DNA of 64,000 nucleotides from Streptacidiphilus pinicola (GTDB lineage: Bacteria; Actinomycetota; Actinomycetes; Streptomycetales; Streptomycetaceae), in the NCBI RefSeq assembly GCF_003258295.1, contig NZ_QKYN01000037.1, positions 124,001 through 188,000 of the forward strand, given 5' to 3'. A program made the translations under genes and the position numbers. The notes beneath the pieces were generated by a model. That model saw nothing but the letters and a program-made list of their open reading frames with translations, did not search any database and was not told the DNA's origin. Below, piece by piece: positions 52,781 through 61,061 of this stretch. Positions within the stretch are counted from its first letter, which is position 1, and each line of letters begins with the position of its first letter.

Positions 52781-52927
52781 TCAGACGAGTGCCGAGTCGC
52801 CGGGACACAGCGCGCTGCTGACACGCAGCAGGTCGACGTGACGACGGGTCACGCTGTCCAGGGAGACGAAGGAGGCCAGGTGGGTCCGCGGCGCGCTCCC
52901 GTGGTCGTTGCACTGCGCTCGCACCAT
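52781..52927 (-). CDS. Leader peptide with V-D-L-L-R-V-S-S-A-L-C-P motif
   Basis: This encodes 48 aa, the same length as leader 1. The C-terminal part is TRRHVDLLRVSSALCPGDSA, and there is an extra Cys at position 6. The ATG at 52927 follows GAGG with 8-nt spacing; an internal GTG (VTRRHVDLL...) is a second possible start. It precedes the second importer operon. Probable cysteine-sensing leader like the other two. Confidence 0.75.
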   Translation of the reverse strand: MVRAQCNDHGSAPRTHLASFVSLDSVTRRHVDLLRVSSALCPGDSALV

Positions 52928-53132
52928 GCGGATCACCTCGCAGTCCTCAGGGGCCACGTGGGCCTCGCGCTTACAGAACGGCTCCGTCCTGTCCGGTCGT
53001 CACCTGGAGCACCCCACCGCGACGGAGGGTTGCCGGCCAGCAAGCCAGGGCTTGTCGCTGACACTCTTGACCAAGACCAAAGTTAACCTGCCGACACCGC
53101 TCGGCGCTAGACCGCGCCCCACTGGAGGTCGG

Positions 53133-54419
53133 TCACTCGGCCGACGGGCTGAGCTCGTCGATCGGCCGGCTGAGCACGTACAGACCGCTCGCGCGGAGCG
53201 TACCGATCGCGACGACGGCCAGGACGCCCGCGAAGCAGAGCGTGGCGGTCGTCGCGCCGAAGGCCGAGGCGAGGGCGCCGGCGGCGATGGCGCCGAGCCA
53301 GCGGATCGAGGCCGCACCGAAGTTGATCGCGCTGGTCACCCGACCCAGCAGGGCGTCGGGGATCATCTTCGCCTCGTAGGTGGAGAAGACGACGTTGAGC
53401 GGCGCGGCGAGGAAGAGCATCGCCGCCAGCAGGGCGCCGATCATCCAGGGAGTCGGCACGAAAGCGATGCCGACGACCACGGCGGCCGAGATCCAGCTGA
53501 TCACGATGACCATCGCCCGTCCGGGGACCCGTTCCGCGATCCGACGCGACAGCAGCGCGCCGGCCAGTCCTCCGACGGCGCCCAGCGAGCCGACGGCGCC
53601 GACCAGCAGCGGGCTGCCGTGGCGGTGCTGGATCAGGACGATGACCAGGAGCAGGAGTCCCGCGTTGCAGGCGTTCGCCACGGCCGCCCACACCGTCAGG
53701 AACCGCAGGTAGGCACTGCCGGCGATGTAGCGCATGCCTGCCCCGATGCTCGCGAGGACCGACTCGTCGGTGCCGCGTTCCTCGGGATCCGGGCCGAGCG
53801 GGCGCCGGATGAGGAACGCTCCCGTCGCGCCGACCAGGAATGACACCGCGTCACCGAGAAAGGGCACCCACCGCGCCAGGCCGAACAGGAACCCGCCCGC
53901 AGAGGGCCCGGCCAGCCGGATCGCCATGCGGCGGCCCTGCATCTGCGCGAACGCGGTCGGCCGCTGCTCCTCGGGCACCACCCGGCACAGCGTGGCGAAC
54001 CACGCCCCTCCCGCCACGCCGTCGGCCAGGCCCTGGACGAACCCGGCGACGCCCAGGTGCACCATGCTGACGTGTCCGGCCGCCACCGCCGTCGCGACCG
54101 AGCCCACGGCGGCCGCCTGCACCAGCGGCGAGGCCACCAGGATCGCCCGCCGCGAGAAGCGGTCGGCCAGCGCGCCGCCGAGCAGCATGGTCACCAGACC
54201 GCCGATGCCGGCCGCCGCCTCGACCGTGCCCGCCCCGGCGGCGGATCCCGTCTGCACCAGGACGAGCAGCGGGAACGCGACGAGCGACAGCGCACTGCCG
54301 AAGTCGGAGATCGTCTCCCCGACCCACCAGCCGGTGTAGTCACGGTTGCGGAACAGCAGCCGCGCCCACCGCGGCGCGGCGTCCTGCGCCTCGTCGGTCA
54401 TGCCTGACGTCGTCGTCAC
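53133..54419 (-). CDS. MFS transporter (MFS_3-type exporter)
   Basis: This encodes 428 aa from a GTG, with an in-frame ATG six codons later. About 12 TM helices; the loop motif GGALADRFSRRAILVAS between TM2 and TM3 is the MFS signature and the start RLLFRNRDYTGWWVGETIS is typical of the enterobactin exporter/MFS_3 group in actinobacteria. It probably exports a drug or metabolite with proton exchange. A palindrome at 54476-54492 upstream may be its operator; no regulator gene is adjacent. Confidence 0.83.
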   Translation of the reverse strand: MTTTSGMTDEAQDAAPRWARLLFRNRDYTGWWVGETISDFGSALSLVAFPLLVLVQTGSAAGAGTVEAAAGIGGLVTMLLGGALADRFSRRAILVASPLVQAAAVGSVATAVAAGHVSMVHLGVAGFVQGLADGVAGGAWFATLCRVVPEEQRPTAFAQMQGRRMAIRLAGPSAGGFLFGLARWVPFLGDAVSFLVGATGAFLIRRPLGPDPEERGTDESVLASIGAGMRYIAGSAYLRFLTVWAAVANACNAGLLLLVIVLIQHRHGSPLLVGAVGSLGAVGGLAGALLSRRIAERVPGRAMVIVISWISAAVVVGIAFVPTPWMIGALLAAMLFLAAPLNVVFSTYEAKMIPDALLGRVTSAINFGAASIRWLGAIAAGALASAFGATTATLCFAGVLAVVAIGTLRASGLYVLSRPIDELSPSAE

Positions 54420-54475
54420 GTGCCGCGTCCCATCGCCCGGGGTCTCCCGATCAAGACGTCACGGCCGCCCCACCG

Positions 54476-54492
54476 GTTTCACTCAGCGAAAC
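54476..54492. promoter_or_regulatory. GTTTC-N7-GAAAC palindrome upstream of the MFS gene
   Basis: A 17-bp interrupted perfect palindrome lies 57 bp upstream of the MFS start. The form resembles operators of IclR-type regulators. The 54420-54631 gap holds no convincing gene. Confidence 0.45.
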
Positions 54493-54631
54493 GGCCGGTT
54501 CGAGCAGCGACGACTTCCGCTGCTGCGCGCCGCGCCTCAGGGCACGGAGCCGGAGCAGCCGGGGCGGAGCGGAACCTGTCATGGCGTCAGTGTGGCGGGC
54601 GCTTCGGCGGGGGTCACCCGGTCTTCTGCGC

Positions 54632-55429
54632 TCAGGCGGGTTGAGCCGCCCGGGCCTGGACGGGCTCGGCGGAGGCCTCGATGTACTGGTCGGCCCAGGC
54701 GCTGATGATGTGGGCGGCGCGGCGGGCCTGGCCGCGGGCGGTGAGGAGGTGGTCGGCGCCTTCGAGGGAGATGAAGCTGCGGGGGTGCTGGGCCTCGCGG
54801 AAGATCTCGCCGGCGTTGGCGATGTCGACGGTGTCGTCCGTGGGCGAGTGCATGACCAGCAGCGGGCGGTTCAGCTCGCGGATCCGGTCGCGCAGGCGGG
54901 CGGCGCGGACGTCGTTGACGAAGGCGCGCTTGAGGACCAGGGTCCGGCCGCCGACGAACCACTCGTGCTCGCCCTCGCTGAGCACGCGGTCCACGACCGC
55001 GTCGTACTGGTGCTCCACCGTGCTGGGGTTGGACGGCGCGCCGATCGTGGCGACGGCGCGGACGCCGATCGCCTCGGACGCGGCGGCGATGGCCGCGGCC
55101 CCGCCCCAGGAGTGGCCGACGATCAGGTCGGCCGGGGTGCCGCGCTCGGCCATCAGGGCCGCGGCGCGGATGGTGTCCTGCACCTTGACGGTGAAGGAGC
55201 CGTCGCCCCAGTCGCCGTCGGAGTCGCCGATGCCGAGGTTGTCGTAGCGGAGCATGCCGATGCCCTCGCGGGCGAGCTGCTTGCTGACGCGCGAGGCGGC
55301 CGGCGAGTTCTTGCCGAGGGTGAAGCCGTGGACGAAGATGCCCCAGCCGCGGACCTCGCCCTCGGGCAGGTCGATCGATCCGGCCAGCTCGGGACCGACG
55401 ACGCTCTTGAATCTGACTTCTTCGGGCAT
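54632..55429 (-). CDS. Alpha/beta hydrolase (serine type)
   Basis: This encodes 265 aa; ATG at 55429 after GAGGCGAG. Start of the fold: VHGFTLGKNSPAASRV. Nucleophile elbow GHSWGGAAAI with Ser, acid in MHSPTDDTVD and base His in EGADHLLT. The pattern fits the hydrolase group that in many bacteria is fused to or paired with an OsmC domain, probably a small esterase or acyl hydrolase. Cytoplasmic; single gene between the MFS gene and the GltB-like gene. Confidence 0.78.
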   Translation of the reverse strand: MPEEVRFKSVVGPELAGSIDLPEGEVRGWGIFVHGFTLGKNSPAASRVSKQLAREGIGMLRYDNLGIGDSDGDWGDGSFTVKVQDTIRAAALMAERGTPADLIVGHSWGGAAAIAAASEAIGVRAVATIGAPSNPSTVEHQYDAVVDRVLSEGEHEWFVGGRTLVLKRAFVNDVRAARLRDRIRELNRPLLVMHSPTDDTVDIANAGEIFREAQHPRSFISLEGADHLLTARGQARRAAHIISAWADQYIEASAEPVQARAAQPA

Positions 55430-55569
55430 GGGGGGCTCGCCTCGGTTCGAACTGTGCGTGGGGTCAGGGCAGATGGGGGCCGAGGGCGGCACCGGCCGGT
55501 GCCGCCCTGCGACGGGTGATGTGCGGCGCGCGTCAGAGCGCGGGCGTCTGAGTCACTCGGACGTCCGGG

Positions 55570-57093
55570 TCACTCGGACGTCTGGGTCATCAGCGCGGTG
55601 ATCTCCTTGGCGTGCTGCGGGCTGAGCGCGCCCCAGCCGTCCTTGTAGCCGTAGACACCGGCCAGGGTACGGGCCTCGTAGTCGCCGTTCATGATCTCGA
55701 TGTCGTCCGGGGTGATCAGCCCGGGGTGGGCGACGCCGACGGCGCCGGAAACCTTGATCAGCTCCCGGCGCAGCGTGCGCAGGTAGACCGCGGCGCGGGT
55801 GGACTTCGACGTCGGGTCGAGGCCCCGGGCCAGCCACGCGTTCTGGGTGGCGATGCCGGTCGGGCACTTGTCCGTGTGGCACTTCTGCGACTGGATGCAG
55901 CCGATCGACAGCATCGCCTCACGGGCCACGTTGATCATGTCGGCGCCGAGCGCGAAGGCGACCGCGGCGTTCTCGGGCAGGCCGAGCTTGCCCGAGCCGA
56001 TGAAGGTCAGCTCGTCGGTCAGCCCCAGCTCCGCGAAGGTGCCGTAGACGCGGGAGAAGCCCATCCGGAACGGCAGTGCGACGGAGTCGGCGAAGATGCG
56101 CGGCGCCGCGCCGGTGCCGCCCTCGCTGCCGTCGATCGTCACGAAGTCGACGCCGCGGTCGCCGCGCGCCATCAGCGTGGCCAGCTCCTGCCAGAAGCCC
56201 ATCTCGCCCACGGCGCTCTTGACGCCGACCGGCACGCCGGTCTCCGCGGCGATCAGCTCGACGAAGTCCAGCATCGAGTCGACGTCGCTGAAGGCGGTGT
56301 GCCGCGACGGGGAGGCGCAGTCCTTGCCGACCGGTATGCCGCGGATCTCGGCGATCTCCGGGGTGACCTTGGCGCCCGGCAGCATGCCGCCCAGGCCCGG
56401 CTTGGCGCCCTGGGAGAGCTTGATCTCGATCGCCTTGACCGGGGCGCTCGCGACGACGTCCTTGAGCTTGTCGAGGTTGAACGAGCCGTCCTCGTTGCGG
56501 CAGCCGAAGTAGGCGGTGCCGATCTGCAGCACGAGGTCGCCGCCGTTGCGGTGGTACGGCGACAGGCCGCCCTCGCCGGTGTTGTGCATGGTGCCGGCCT
56601 GCGCCGCACCCTTGTTCAACGCGCTGATGGCCGCCCCGGACAGCGAGCCGAAGCTCATCGCGGAGACGTTCACCACACTCGCCGGCCGGAACGCCTTCGC
56701 GCGCCCGCGCGGCCCGCCGAGCACCTTGGCCGACGGCAGCGGGGCCAGCGGGTCGTGCGCGTCGGGCAGCGCCCCGGCGAAGGTGCGCTGCTTGAGGTAG
56801 GCGTGACCCTGGACGTGCTCGACGTCGACCTCGGTGCCGAAGCCGAAGTAGTTGTTCTCCTCCTTGGCCGACGCGTAGATCCAGCTGCGCTGGTCGCGGC
56901 TGAAGGGACGCTCCTCCTCGTTGGAGGTGACGATGTACTGCCGCAGCTCGGGGCCGATCGTCTCCAACAGGTACCGGGCGTGCCCGAGCACCGGGAAGTT
57001 CCGAAGCAGTGCGTGCCTCTTCTGGACGAGATCGCGGGCAGCCAGGAGCGCCACTGCGGTTGCGGCGGCCGCGCCGATCTTCCGGGCCTGCAT
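55570..57093 (-). CDS. GltB-like FMN/iron-sulfur oxidoreductase, membrane-anchored
   Basis: This encodes 507 aa; ATG at 57093 follows GAGGAGGAACG. An N-terminal TM-like segment (ATAVALLAARDLVQ) precedes a glutamate synthase central/FMN barrel (MSFGSLSGAAISALNKGAA, EIKLSQGAKPGLGGMLPG) and ends with a cysteine cluster CIQSQKCHTDKCPTGIA as in GltS 3Fe-4S sites. There is no amidotransferase domain, so this is not a full glutamate synthase; related proteins are archaeal-type GltB or uncharacterised FMN dehydrogenases. It could be a membrane-associated dehydrogenase passing electrons to a quinone. Confidence 0.8.
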   Translation of the reverse strand: MQARKIGAAAATAVALLAARDLVQKRHALLRNFPVLGHARYLLETIGPELRQYIVTSNEEERPFSRDQRSWIYASAKEENNYFGFGTEVDVEHVQGHAYLKQRTFAGALPDAHDPLAPLPSAKVLGGPRGRAKAFRPASVVNVSAMSFGSLSGAAISALNKGAAQAGTMHNTGEGGLSPYHRNGGDLVLQIGTAYFGCRNEDGSFNLDKLKDVVASAPVKAIEIKLSQGAKPGLGGMLPGAKVTPEIAEIRGIPVGKDCASPSRHTAFSDVDSMLDFVELIAAETGVPVGVKSAVGEMGFWQELATLMARGDRGVDFVTIDGSEGGTGAAPRIFADSVALPFRMGFSRVYGTFAELGLTDELTFIGSGKLGLPENAAVAFALGADMINVAREAMLSIGCIQSQKCHTDKCPTGIATQNAWLARGLDPTSKSTRAAVYLRTLRRELIKVSGAVGVAHPGLITPDDIEIMNGDYEARTLAGVYGYKDGWGALSPQHAKEITALMTQTSE

Positions 57094-57220
57094 GAACGTT
57101 CCTCCTCGATGCGCGACGCCATCGCCTGCGGTGTCATCGCCTTGCGGTGCCGTCGTGGTGTCGTGTTGGCGGCGTGGGGCGGCACGCACGGTGGTGCGCG
57201 CCGCCCGAGACCGTCGAAGA

Positions 57221-57535
57221 ATGCCAGATGATATTAGGAGGTGGCCCGAGGTCACCGGTCCCCCGGGGTGCCCCACCGGACCGTCGTTTCGGCGTCCACC
57301 GAAATCATTGCCGGTGGCCGGGGCGGCGCTCGCCCTGTCGCTGGGCCTGGCCACGTCCGCGTCCGCGTCGGGGAAGTACATCGACCTCAGCGGCAACGTG
57401 GTGTTCTACGAGAACCAGCCGCACAGCTGGCCGTCCGCGACCGCGCACCTGGACTGGCAGACCGACGGCAACCTCGTCCTGTACTGCAACAACGGACGCC
57501 CGATCTGGGCCAGCAACACCTACCACGCGTGCTGA
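57221..57535 (+). CDS. Small secreted protein with a bulb-type lectin motif
   Basis: The chosen frame gives 104 aa; the start is unsure. ATG at 57221 lacks a ribosome-binding site, while AGGAGG at 57236 precedes only a GTG in another frame (57241). From about residue 28 a signal peptide is clear (LPVAGAALALSLGLATSASA). The mature part is about 50 residues with WQTDGNLVLYCNNGRPIWAS, the QxDxNxVxY mannose-binding motif of B-lectins, and two Cys. Known B-lectin domains have three such repeats; this one has one good copy. A frameshift or a truncated gene is possible. Confidence 0.6.
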   Translation: MPDDIRRWPEVTGPPGCPTGPSFRRPPKSLPVAGAALALSLGLATSASASGKYIDLSGNVVFYENQPHSWPSATAHLDWQTDGNLVLYCNNGRPIWASNTYHAC

Positions 57536-57565
57536 GACCGGCCTGATCGCCCGGCCTTGAACAGG

Positions 57566-57602
57566 CGTGCCCCGCGGACACCGCGGGTGTCCGCGGGGCA
57601 CG
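57566..57602. terminator. Bidirectional terminator between convergent genes
   Basis: A perfect 15-bp stem (arms 57566-57580 and 57588-57602) with a 7-nt loop lies 30 nt after the lectin-like gene and 4 nt after the stop of the membrane protein on the other strand. Confidence 0.8.
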
Positions 57603-57605
57603 GCT

Positions 57606-58289
57606 TCAGGACTCCGCGCTGAGCCTGCGGAGGGTGCCGCGGGCCGCCGACAGCACCAGCAGGGCCCAGAGCACGGCGGCGACGCCGACCAGGTAGCCGC
57701 CGGTGTCGAGGCCGGAGTAGTCGACGTCCGTCGAGACCGGCGGCGCCCAGCCGTCCGGGTCGACCAGGACCGTCTCGGTGGTGCCGACCTGCGAGGTCCC
57801 CCAGCAGTCGGAGTCACCCAAGGTGGCGTGCGGCAGCGGCTTGCCGTCGACGCGACGGATGTCGCAGGTCCAGCTCAGGGTGCCGTTCTTACCCTTCGAA
57901 CTGTGCGCCGCCGTGACCACGACGTCCGTGCGCACGCCCCGGTGGAGCATGATCTCGGACGGGAAGACCGCCGCGGGCACCGACAGCAGGGCGATCACCA
58001 GCAGCACGCCGGGCAGCACCAGCCATCCTCTGGACGCCACCGCCAGCAGCCCGTACAGGCCGGCGATCATCACCGCCACGCCGCCGACGAGCGCGGCCCC
58101 GTAGTCCGGGTTGCTGGCCAGCACACCGAAACCCGCGAGCAGGAGCGGCGTGAGGATCGCCACGAACACCGACGTCCGGCGCACCTGGCGCTGCGTCAGC
58201 CTCGGTATCCCCCGCCGCGCGCCGCCCGTCCGCCGCTCGTTCGCGGGCCAGTGCTCCCGCTGCCCCTGCCCTGCCTTCACTCCCGCCAC
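57606..58289 (-). CDS. DUF3592-like membrane protein
   Basis: This encodes 227 aa from GTG 58289 (after GGAAGAG); a GTG at 58280 is an alternative. Basic N-terminus, then TMs at TSVFVAILTPLLLAGFGVLA, AALVGGVAVMIAGLYGLLA, LPGVLLVIALLSVPAAV and near the C-terminus YLVGVAAVLWALLVLSAA. Between TM3 and TM4 an extracytoplasmic domain has two Cys (WTCDIRRVDG, DSDCWGTS) in the style of DUF3592. Function unknown. Divergent from the GNAT gene at 58482. Confidence 0.65.
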   Translation of the reverse strand: MAGVKAGQGQREHWPANERRTGGARRGIPRLTQRQVRRTSVFVAILTPLLLAGFGVLASNPDYGAALVGGVAVMIAGLYGLLAVASRGWLVLPGVLLVIALLSVPAAVFPSEIMLHRGVRTDVVVTAAHSSKGKNGTLSWTCDIRRVDGKPLPHATLGDSDCWGTSQVGTTETVLVDPDGWAPPVSTDVDYSGLDTGGYLVGVAAVLWALLVLSAARGTLRRLSAES

Positions 58290-58481
58290 GCGCCGGCTCT
58301 TCCGCTCCCGCGCGCTTCCGTCTCCCCCGGCCACAGCCGTCCCCCGTTCACTCCTCCACGCCGGCTCCGGCGCCCGCGACAGTCTGGCGGCCACGCCACC
58401 CACCTGCAAAGCCCGGGACCGTGGCGGCCGCGGCCAAACAATTTTCGGCGGCTGGTCGCGCAGCTGAGTAGGGTCGTCGGG

Positions 58482-58988
58482 ATGCCCGAACTTCAGCGGC
58501 TGCGAGCCGACCATGCTGCCGCCGTCCTCGCCTTCGAGGTGGCGAACCGCGCGTACTTCGCCGCGTCGGTCTCCGACCGGGGTGACGCGTTCTTCGAGCG
58601 GTTCGGCGCCGGGTACGAGGCGCTGCTGGCCGAGCAGGAGGCCGGGGTCTGCGCGTTCTACGTGCTGGTCGACGAAACCGGCTCGGTGCTGGGCCGGTTC
58701 AACCTGTACGACCTCAAGGACGGCGTCGCGGTGCTCGGCTACCGGGTCGCGCAGCAGGCAGCCGGGCGCGGCGCGGCCACGAACGCCGTGCGGGAGCTCT
58801 GCTCGCTGGCCGCCGCGCAGCACGGCCTGCGGACGCTGCGCGCGGCCACGTCGCGGCGGAACGTCGCGTCGCAGCGGGTGCTGCTCAAGGCCGGGTTCGT
58901 CCCTGACGGTCCGGCGGACCCGGCCGAACTCGGCGGCAAGCCGGGTTCCTGGTACCGGCGCGAGCTGACCCGCCCGGAGCGGGCCTGA
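58482..58988 (+). CDS. GNAT N-acetyltransferase (RimJ/RimL-like)
   Basis: This encodes 168 aa. GNAT pattern: GRFNLYDLKDGVAVLGYRVA, then QQAAGRGAATNAVREL as the acetyl-CoA loop, and ATSRRNVASQRVLLKAGFV. It matches RimJ/RimL-type enzymes that acetylate N-termini of proteins or small amines. No ribosome-binding site better than GGGTCGTCGGG is seen at the ATG. Confidence 0.8.
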   Translation: MPELQRLRADHAAAVLAFEVANRAYFAASVSDRGDAFFERFGAGYEALLAEQEAGVCAFYVLVDETGSVLGRFNLYDLKDGVAVLGYRVAQQAAGRGAATNAVRELCSLAAAQHGLRTLRAATSRRNVASQRVLLKAGFVPDGPADPAELGGKPGSWYRRELTRPERA

Positions 58989-59068
58989 GCCCGGCGAGGC
59001 GGGATGACGGGGACGGCTGCGCGGGGCAAGCTGGAGTCGCGCACCCGGGGGAGTTGAGGAGAGCACCG

Positions 59069-59407
59069 ATGACGGCGACGCTGACGGTGACGCACAAGGC
59101 CATCGGGGCGGAGGTCCGCCGCGGCACGTACGACGTCCTGCTCGACGGCGGGCGCGTCGGGTCGGTCGCGATGAACGCCACCTACGCGAGGCCGGTCGAG
59201 CCCGGCACGCACACCCTCCAGGTCCGGGAGGGCCGCAAGTCCAGCCGTACGGTGACGTTCGACGCCGCCGACGGCGAGACCGTGGCTTTCCGCTGCACCG
59301 GCAAGCGGTTCCTGCCGATCTTCCTCGCGTCCTTCTTCGTGCCCCGCCTCGCGCTCGCGCTCCGACGGACGGGGGCCGGGACGGACGAGAGGACGGCTAC
59401 GGCTTGA
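59069..59407 (+). CDS. Small protein with PEGA-like domain and C-terminal hydrophobic segment
   Basis: This encodes 112 aa; ATG at 59069 after GAGGAG. Beta-rich N-terminal part with YDVLLDGGRVGSVAMNATY and VEPGTHTLQVREGRKSSRT, similar in pattern to PEGA domains, then a hydrophobic stretch (FLPIFLASFFVPRLALAL) that could be a membrane anchor. Its 3' end overlaps the methyltransferase gene on the other strand by 11 nt. Function unknown. Confidence 0.65.
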   Translation: MTATLTVTHKAIGAEVRRGTYDVLLDGGRVGSVAMNATYARPVEPGTHTLQVREGRKSSRTVTFDAADGETVAFRCTGKRFLPIFLASFFVPRLALALRRTGAGTDERTATA

Positions 59408-60236
59408 CGCCCACCGCGGCGTAGAACGACACCTGGGCGTCGGTCGCGTCCGCGGGACAGGAGCGGTCGCTGAGGTCCGGACGCCAGCGGTGGGCGGTGA
59501 CGATGCCCGGTTCGAGAAGGTCGAGGCCCTCGAAGAAGGTGGCGAACTCGACGCTGGTGCGCAGCTGGAGCGTGGTGCCGACCTGGTTGTAGATCTCCTG
59601 GACCTTCGGCGCGCCTTCCGGATCGAGCTCGGCCGTGGCGTGGGAGAGGACGAGGGCGGAGCCCGAGGGCAGCGGCTTCAGGAGCCGGTCCACGATGGCG
59701 TGGGCCTCGGCGATGTCCGGGACGAAGTGCAGCAGGGCGACCATGGAGAGCACGACGGGCCGGTCCAGCTCCAGGGTCTTCGCCAGCTGCGGGGCGGCCA
59801 GGATCGCGTCGGGGTCGTGGACGTCACCGTGGATGTAGGCCGTGCGGCCCTCCGGCGTGCTGGTCATCAGGGCACGCGAGTGCGCGAGGACGACGGGGTC
59901 GTTGTCCACGTACACGACGCGGGCGTCGGGGGCGACCGACTGCGCGACCTCGTGCAGGTTCGGCGAGGTCGGGATGCCGGTGCCGACGTCCAGCCACTGC
60001 CGCAGGCCGCGCTCGGCGAGGGCGCGGGTCGAGCGCCGCATGAACGCGCGGTTGGCCTGGACGGCGGTGCGCATGTTCGGGAAGACGGTGAGCACGCGCT
60101 CGGCGGCCTCGCGGTCCACGGCGTAGTGGTCCTTGCCGCCGAGGAAGTAGTCGTACATCCGGGCGCTGTGCGGCACGTCCTGCCGGATGAGGGTACTGAG
60201 CGGCACGTCCTGCCCAAGGTTCGCTGCGTCGCTCAT
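59397..60236 (-). CDS. DUF574-family SAM-dependent methyltransferase
   Basis: This encodes 279 aa; ATG at 60236 after AGGGGAG. SAM-binding signature DVGTGIPTSPNLHEVAQ, acidic YVDNDPVVLAHSRALM and late HRWRPD are typical of this actinomycete family (PF04672). N-terminus carries SARMYDYFLGGKDHYAVDRE, also diagnostic. Family members are numerous in Streptomyces and their substrates are unknown. Confidence 0.85.
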   Translation of the reverse strand: MSDAANLGQDVPLSTLIRQDVPHSARMYDYFLGGKDHYAVDREAAERVLTVFPNMRTAVQANRAFMRRSTRALAERGLRQWLDVGTGIPTSPNLHEVAQSVAPDARVVYVDNDPVVLAHSRALMTSTPEGRTAYIHGDVHDPDAILAAPQLAKTLELDRPVVLSMVALLHFVPDIAEAHAIVDRLLKPLPSGSALVLSHATAELDPEGAPKVQEIYNQVGTTLQLRTSVEFATFFEGLDLLEPGIVTAHRWRPDLSDRSCPADATDAQVSFYAAVGVKP

Positions 60237-60560
60237 CGTCTGGCTCCCCTGCCTGTCTCGCGTGCGGGACACCCCCGCCGGGGTGAAGTCTAGTCAAGTC
60301 GATGATCTTTCAAGCAAATCCCTGCTCGCGTTCACCGTCAACGCGCCGGCTGCCGCGGGGTTGCCGCCCGGCATCGGTGATCACTAAGGTCGGTCGGGTG
60401 ACTGCCGGGTCGGCCATGGGCCATGCACGAGTGAGGTTCCCGGCCTCGGCGTGAGCCCGAGGCGGGTGCGAGGCCCGCCCTTCTCTCCACGTCTTCGCCA
60501 GCGGCGCCCGCACTACGCGCCTCGTCCACCAGCGGATCACAAGACCGGAAAGTCACCACT
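60237..60560. other. Non-coding gap between divergent genes
   Basis: This 324-bp stretch separates the methyltransferase start from the VOC gene. Read on the minus strand it contains a TAGACT -10-like element near 60290, followed by the AGGGGAG site of the methyltransferase. No convincing ORF or structured RNA was seen in the remainder. Confidence 0.4.
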
Positions 60561-60989
60561 TTGTCGCATGACCAGCATTCCCCGCCCGCGTCCGAGCAAG
60601 CCGCGGCCGGCATCCGGCTCAACCACACCGCCGTCCACGCGAGCGACCGCTACCTCTCCGCCGAGTTCCTCGCCGTCCTCCTGGGCCTGGAGGTCGGCAA
60701 GCCGTTCGGGCCGTTCCTGCCGGTCGACCTGGGCAACGGCGTCACGCTCGACTACTGCGAGAAGCGCGACGAGCCGATCCAGCCGCAGCACTACGCGTTT
60801 CTCGTGCCGGAGGACGCGTTCGACGCCGTGATCGCCCGCCTCGACGCCGTCGGCGTCACCTACTTCGCCGACTCCGGCCACACCGACCCGGGCCGCGTCA
60901 ACCACATGTTCGGCGGCCGGGGCGCCTACTTCGACGACCCGGACGGCCACAACATGGAGATCATTACCCGCCCTTACGCCCGCCCGTAG
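60561..60989 (+). CDS. VOC family (glyoxalase-like) protein
   Basis: This encodes 142 aa from a TTG at 60561 (GGAAAG upstream); a later start near RLNHTAVHASDRY would still give a full domain. One VOC unit pair: LNHTAVHASDRYLSAEFLAV at the start with His, and YFDDPDGHNMEIITRP at the end, the metal-ligand Glu strand. Could be a dioxygenase or lyase on a small hydrophobic molecule. Convergent with glyQS with a terminator between. Confidence 0.75.
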   Translation: MSHDQHSPPASEQAAAGIRLNHTAVHASDRYLSAEFLAVLLGLEVGKPFGPFLPVDLGNGVTLDYCEKRDEPIQPQHYAFLVPEDAFDAVIARLDAVGVTYFADSGHTDPGRVNHMFGGRGAYFDDPDGHNMEIITRPYARP

Positions 60990-61008
60990 GGCGCGGCGCG
61001 CACCGCGG

Positions 61009-61042
61009 CCGGGGGCGGGCGACAAGCCTGCCCGCCCCCCGG
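61009..61042. terminator. Bidirectional terminator before glyQS end
   Basis: Arms GGGGGCGGGC and GCCCGCCCCC (10 bp) with a 9-nt loop lie between the convergent stops at 60989 and 61062. Confidence 0.75.
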
Positions 61043-61061
61043 CAGCGGATCCTCCAGGCCG

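Noticed and set aside
54454-54584. Short ORF in the MFS promoter region
   Set aside because: Arg-rich, runs through the palindrome, and no start context is visible.
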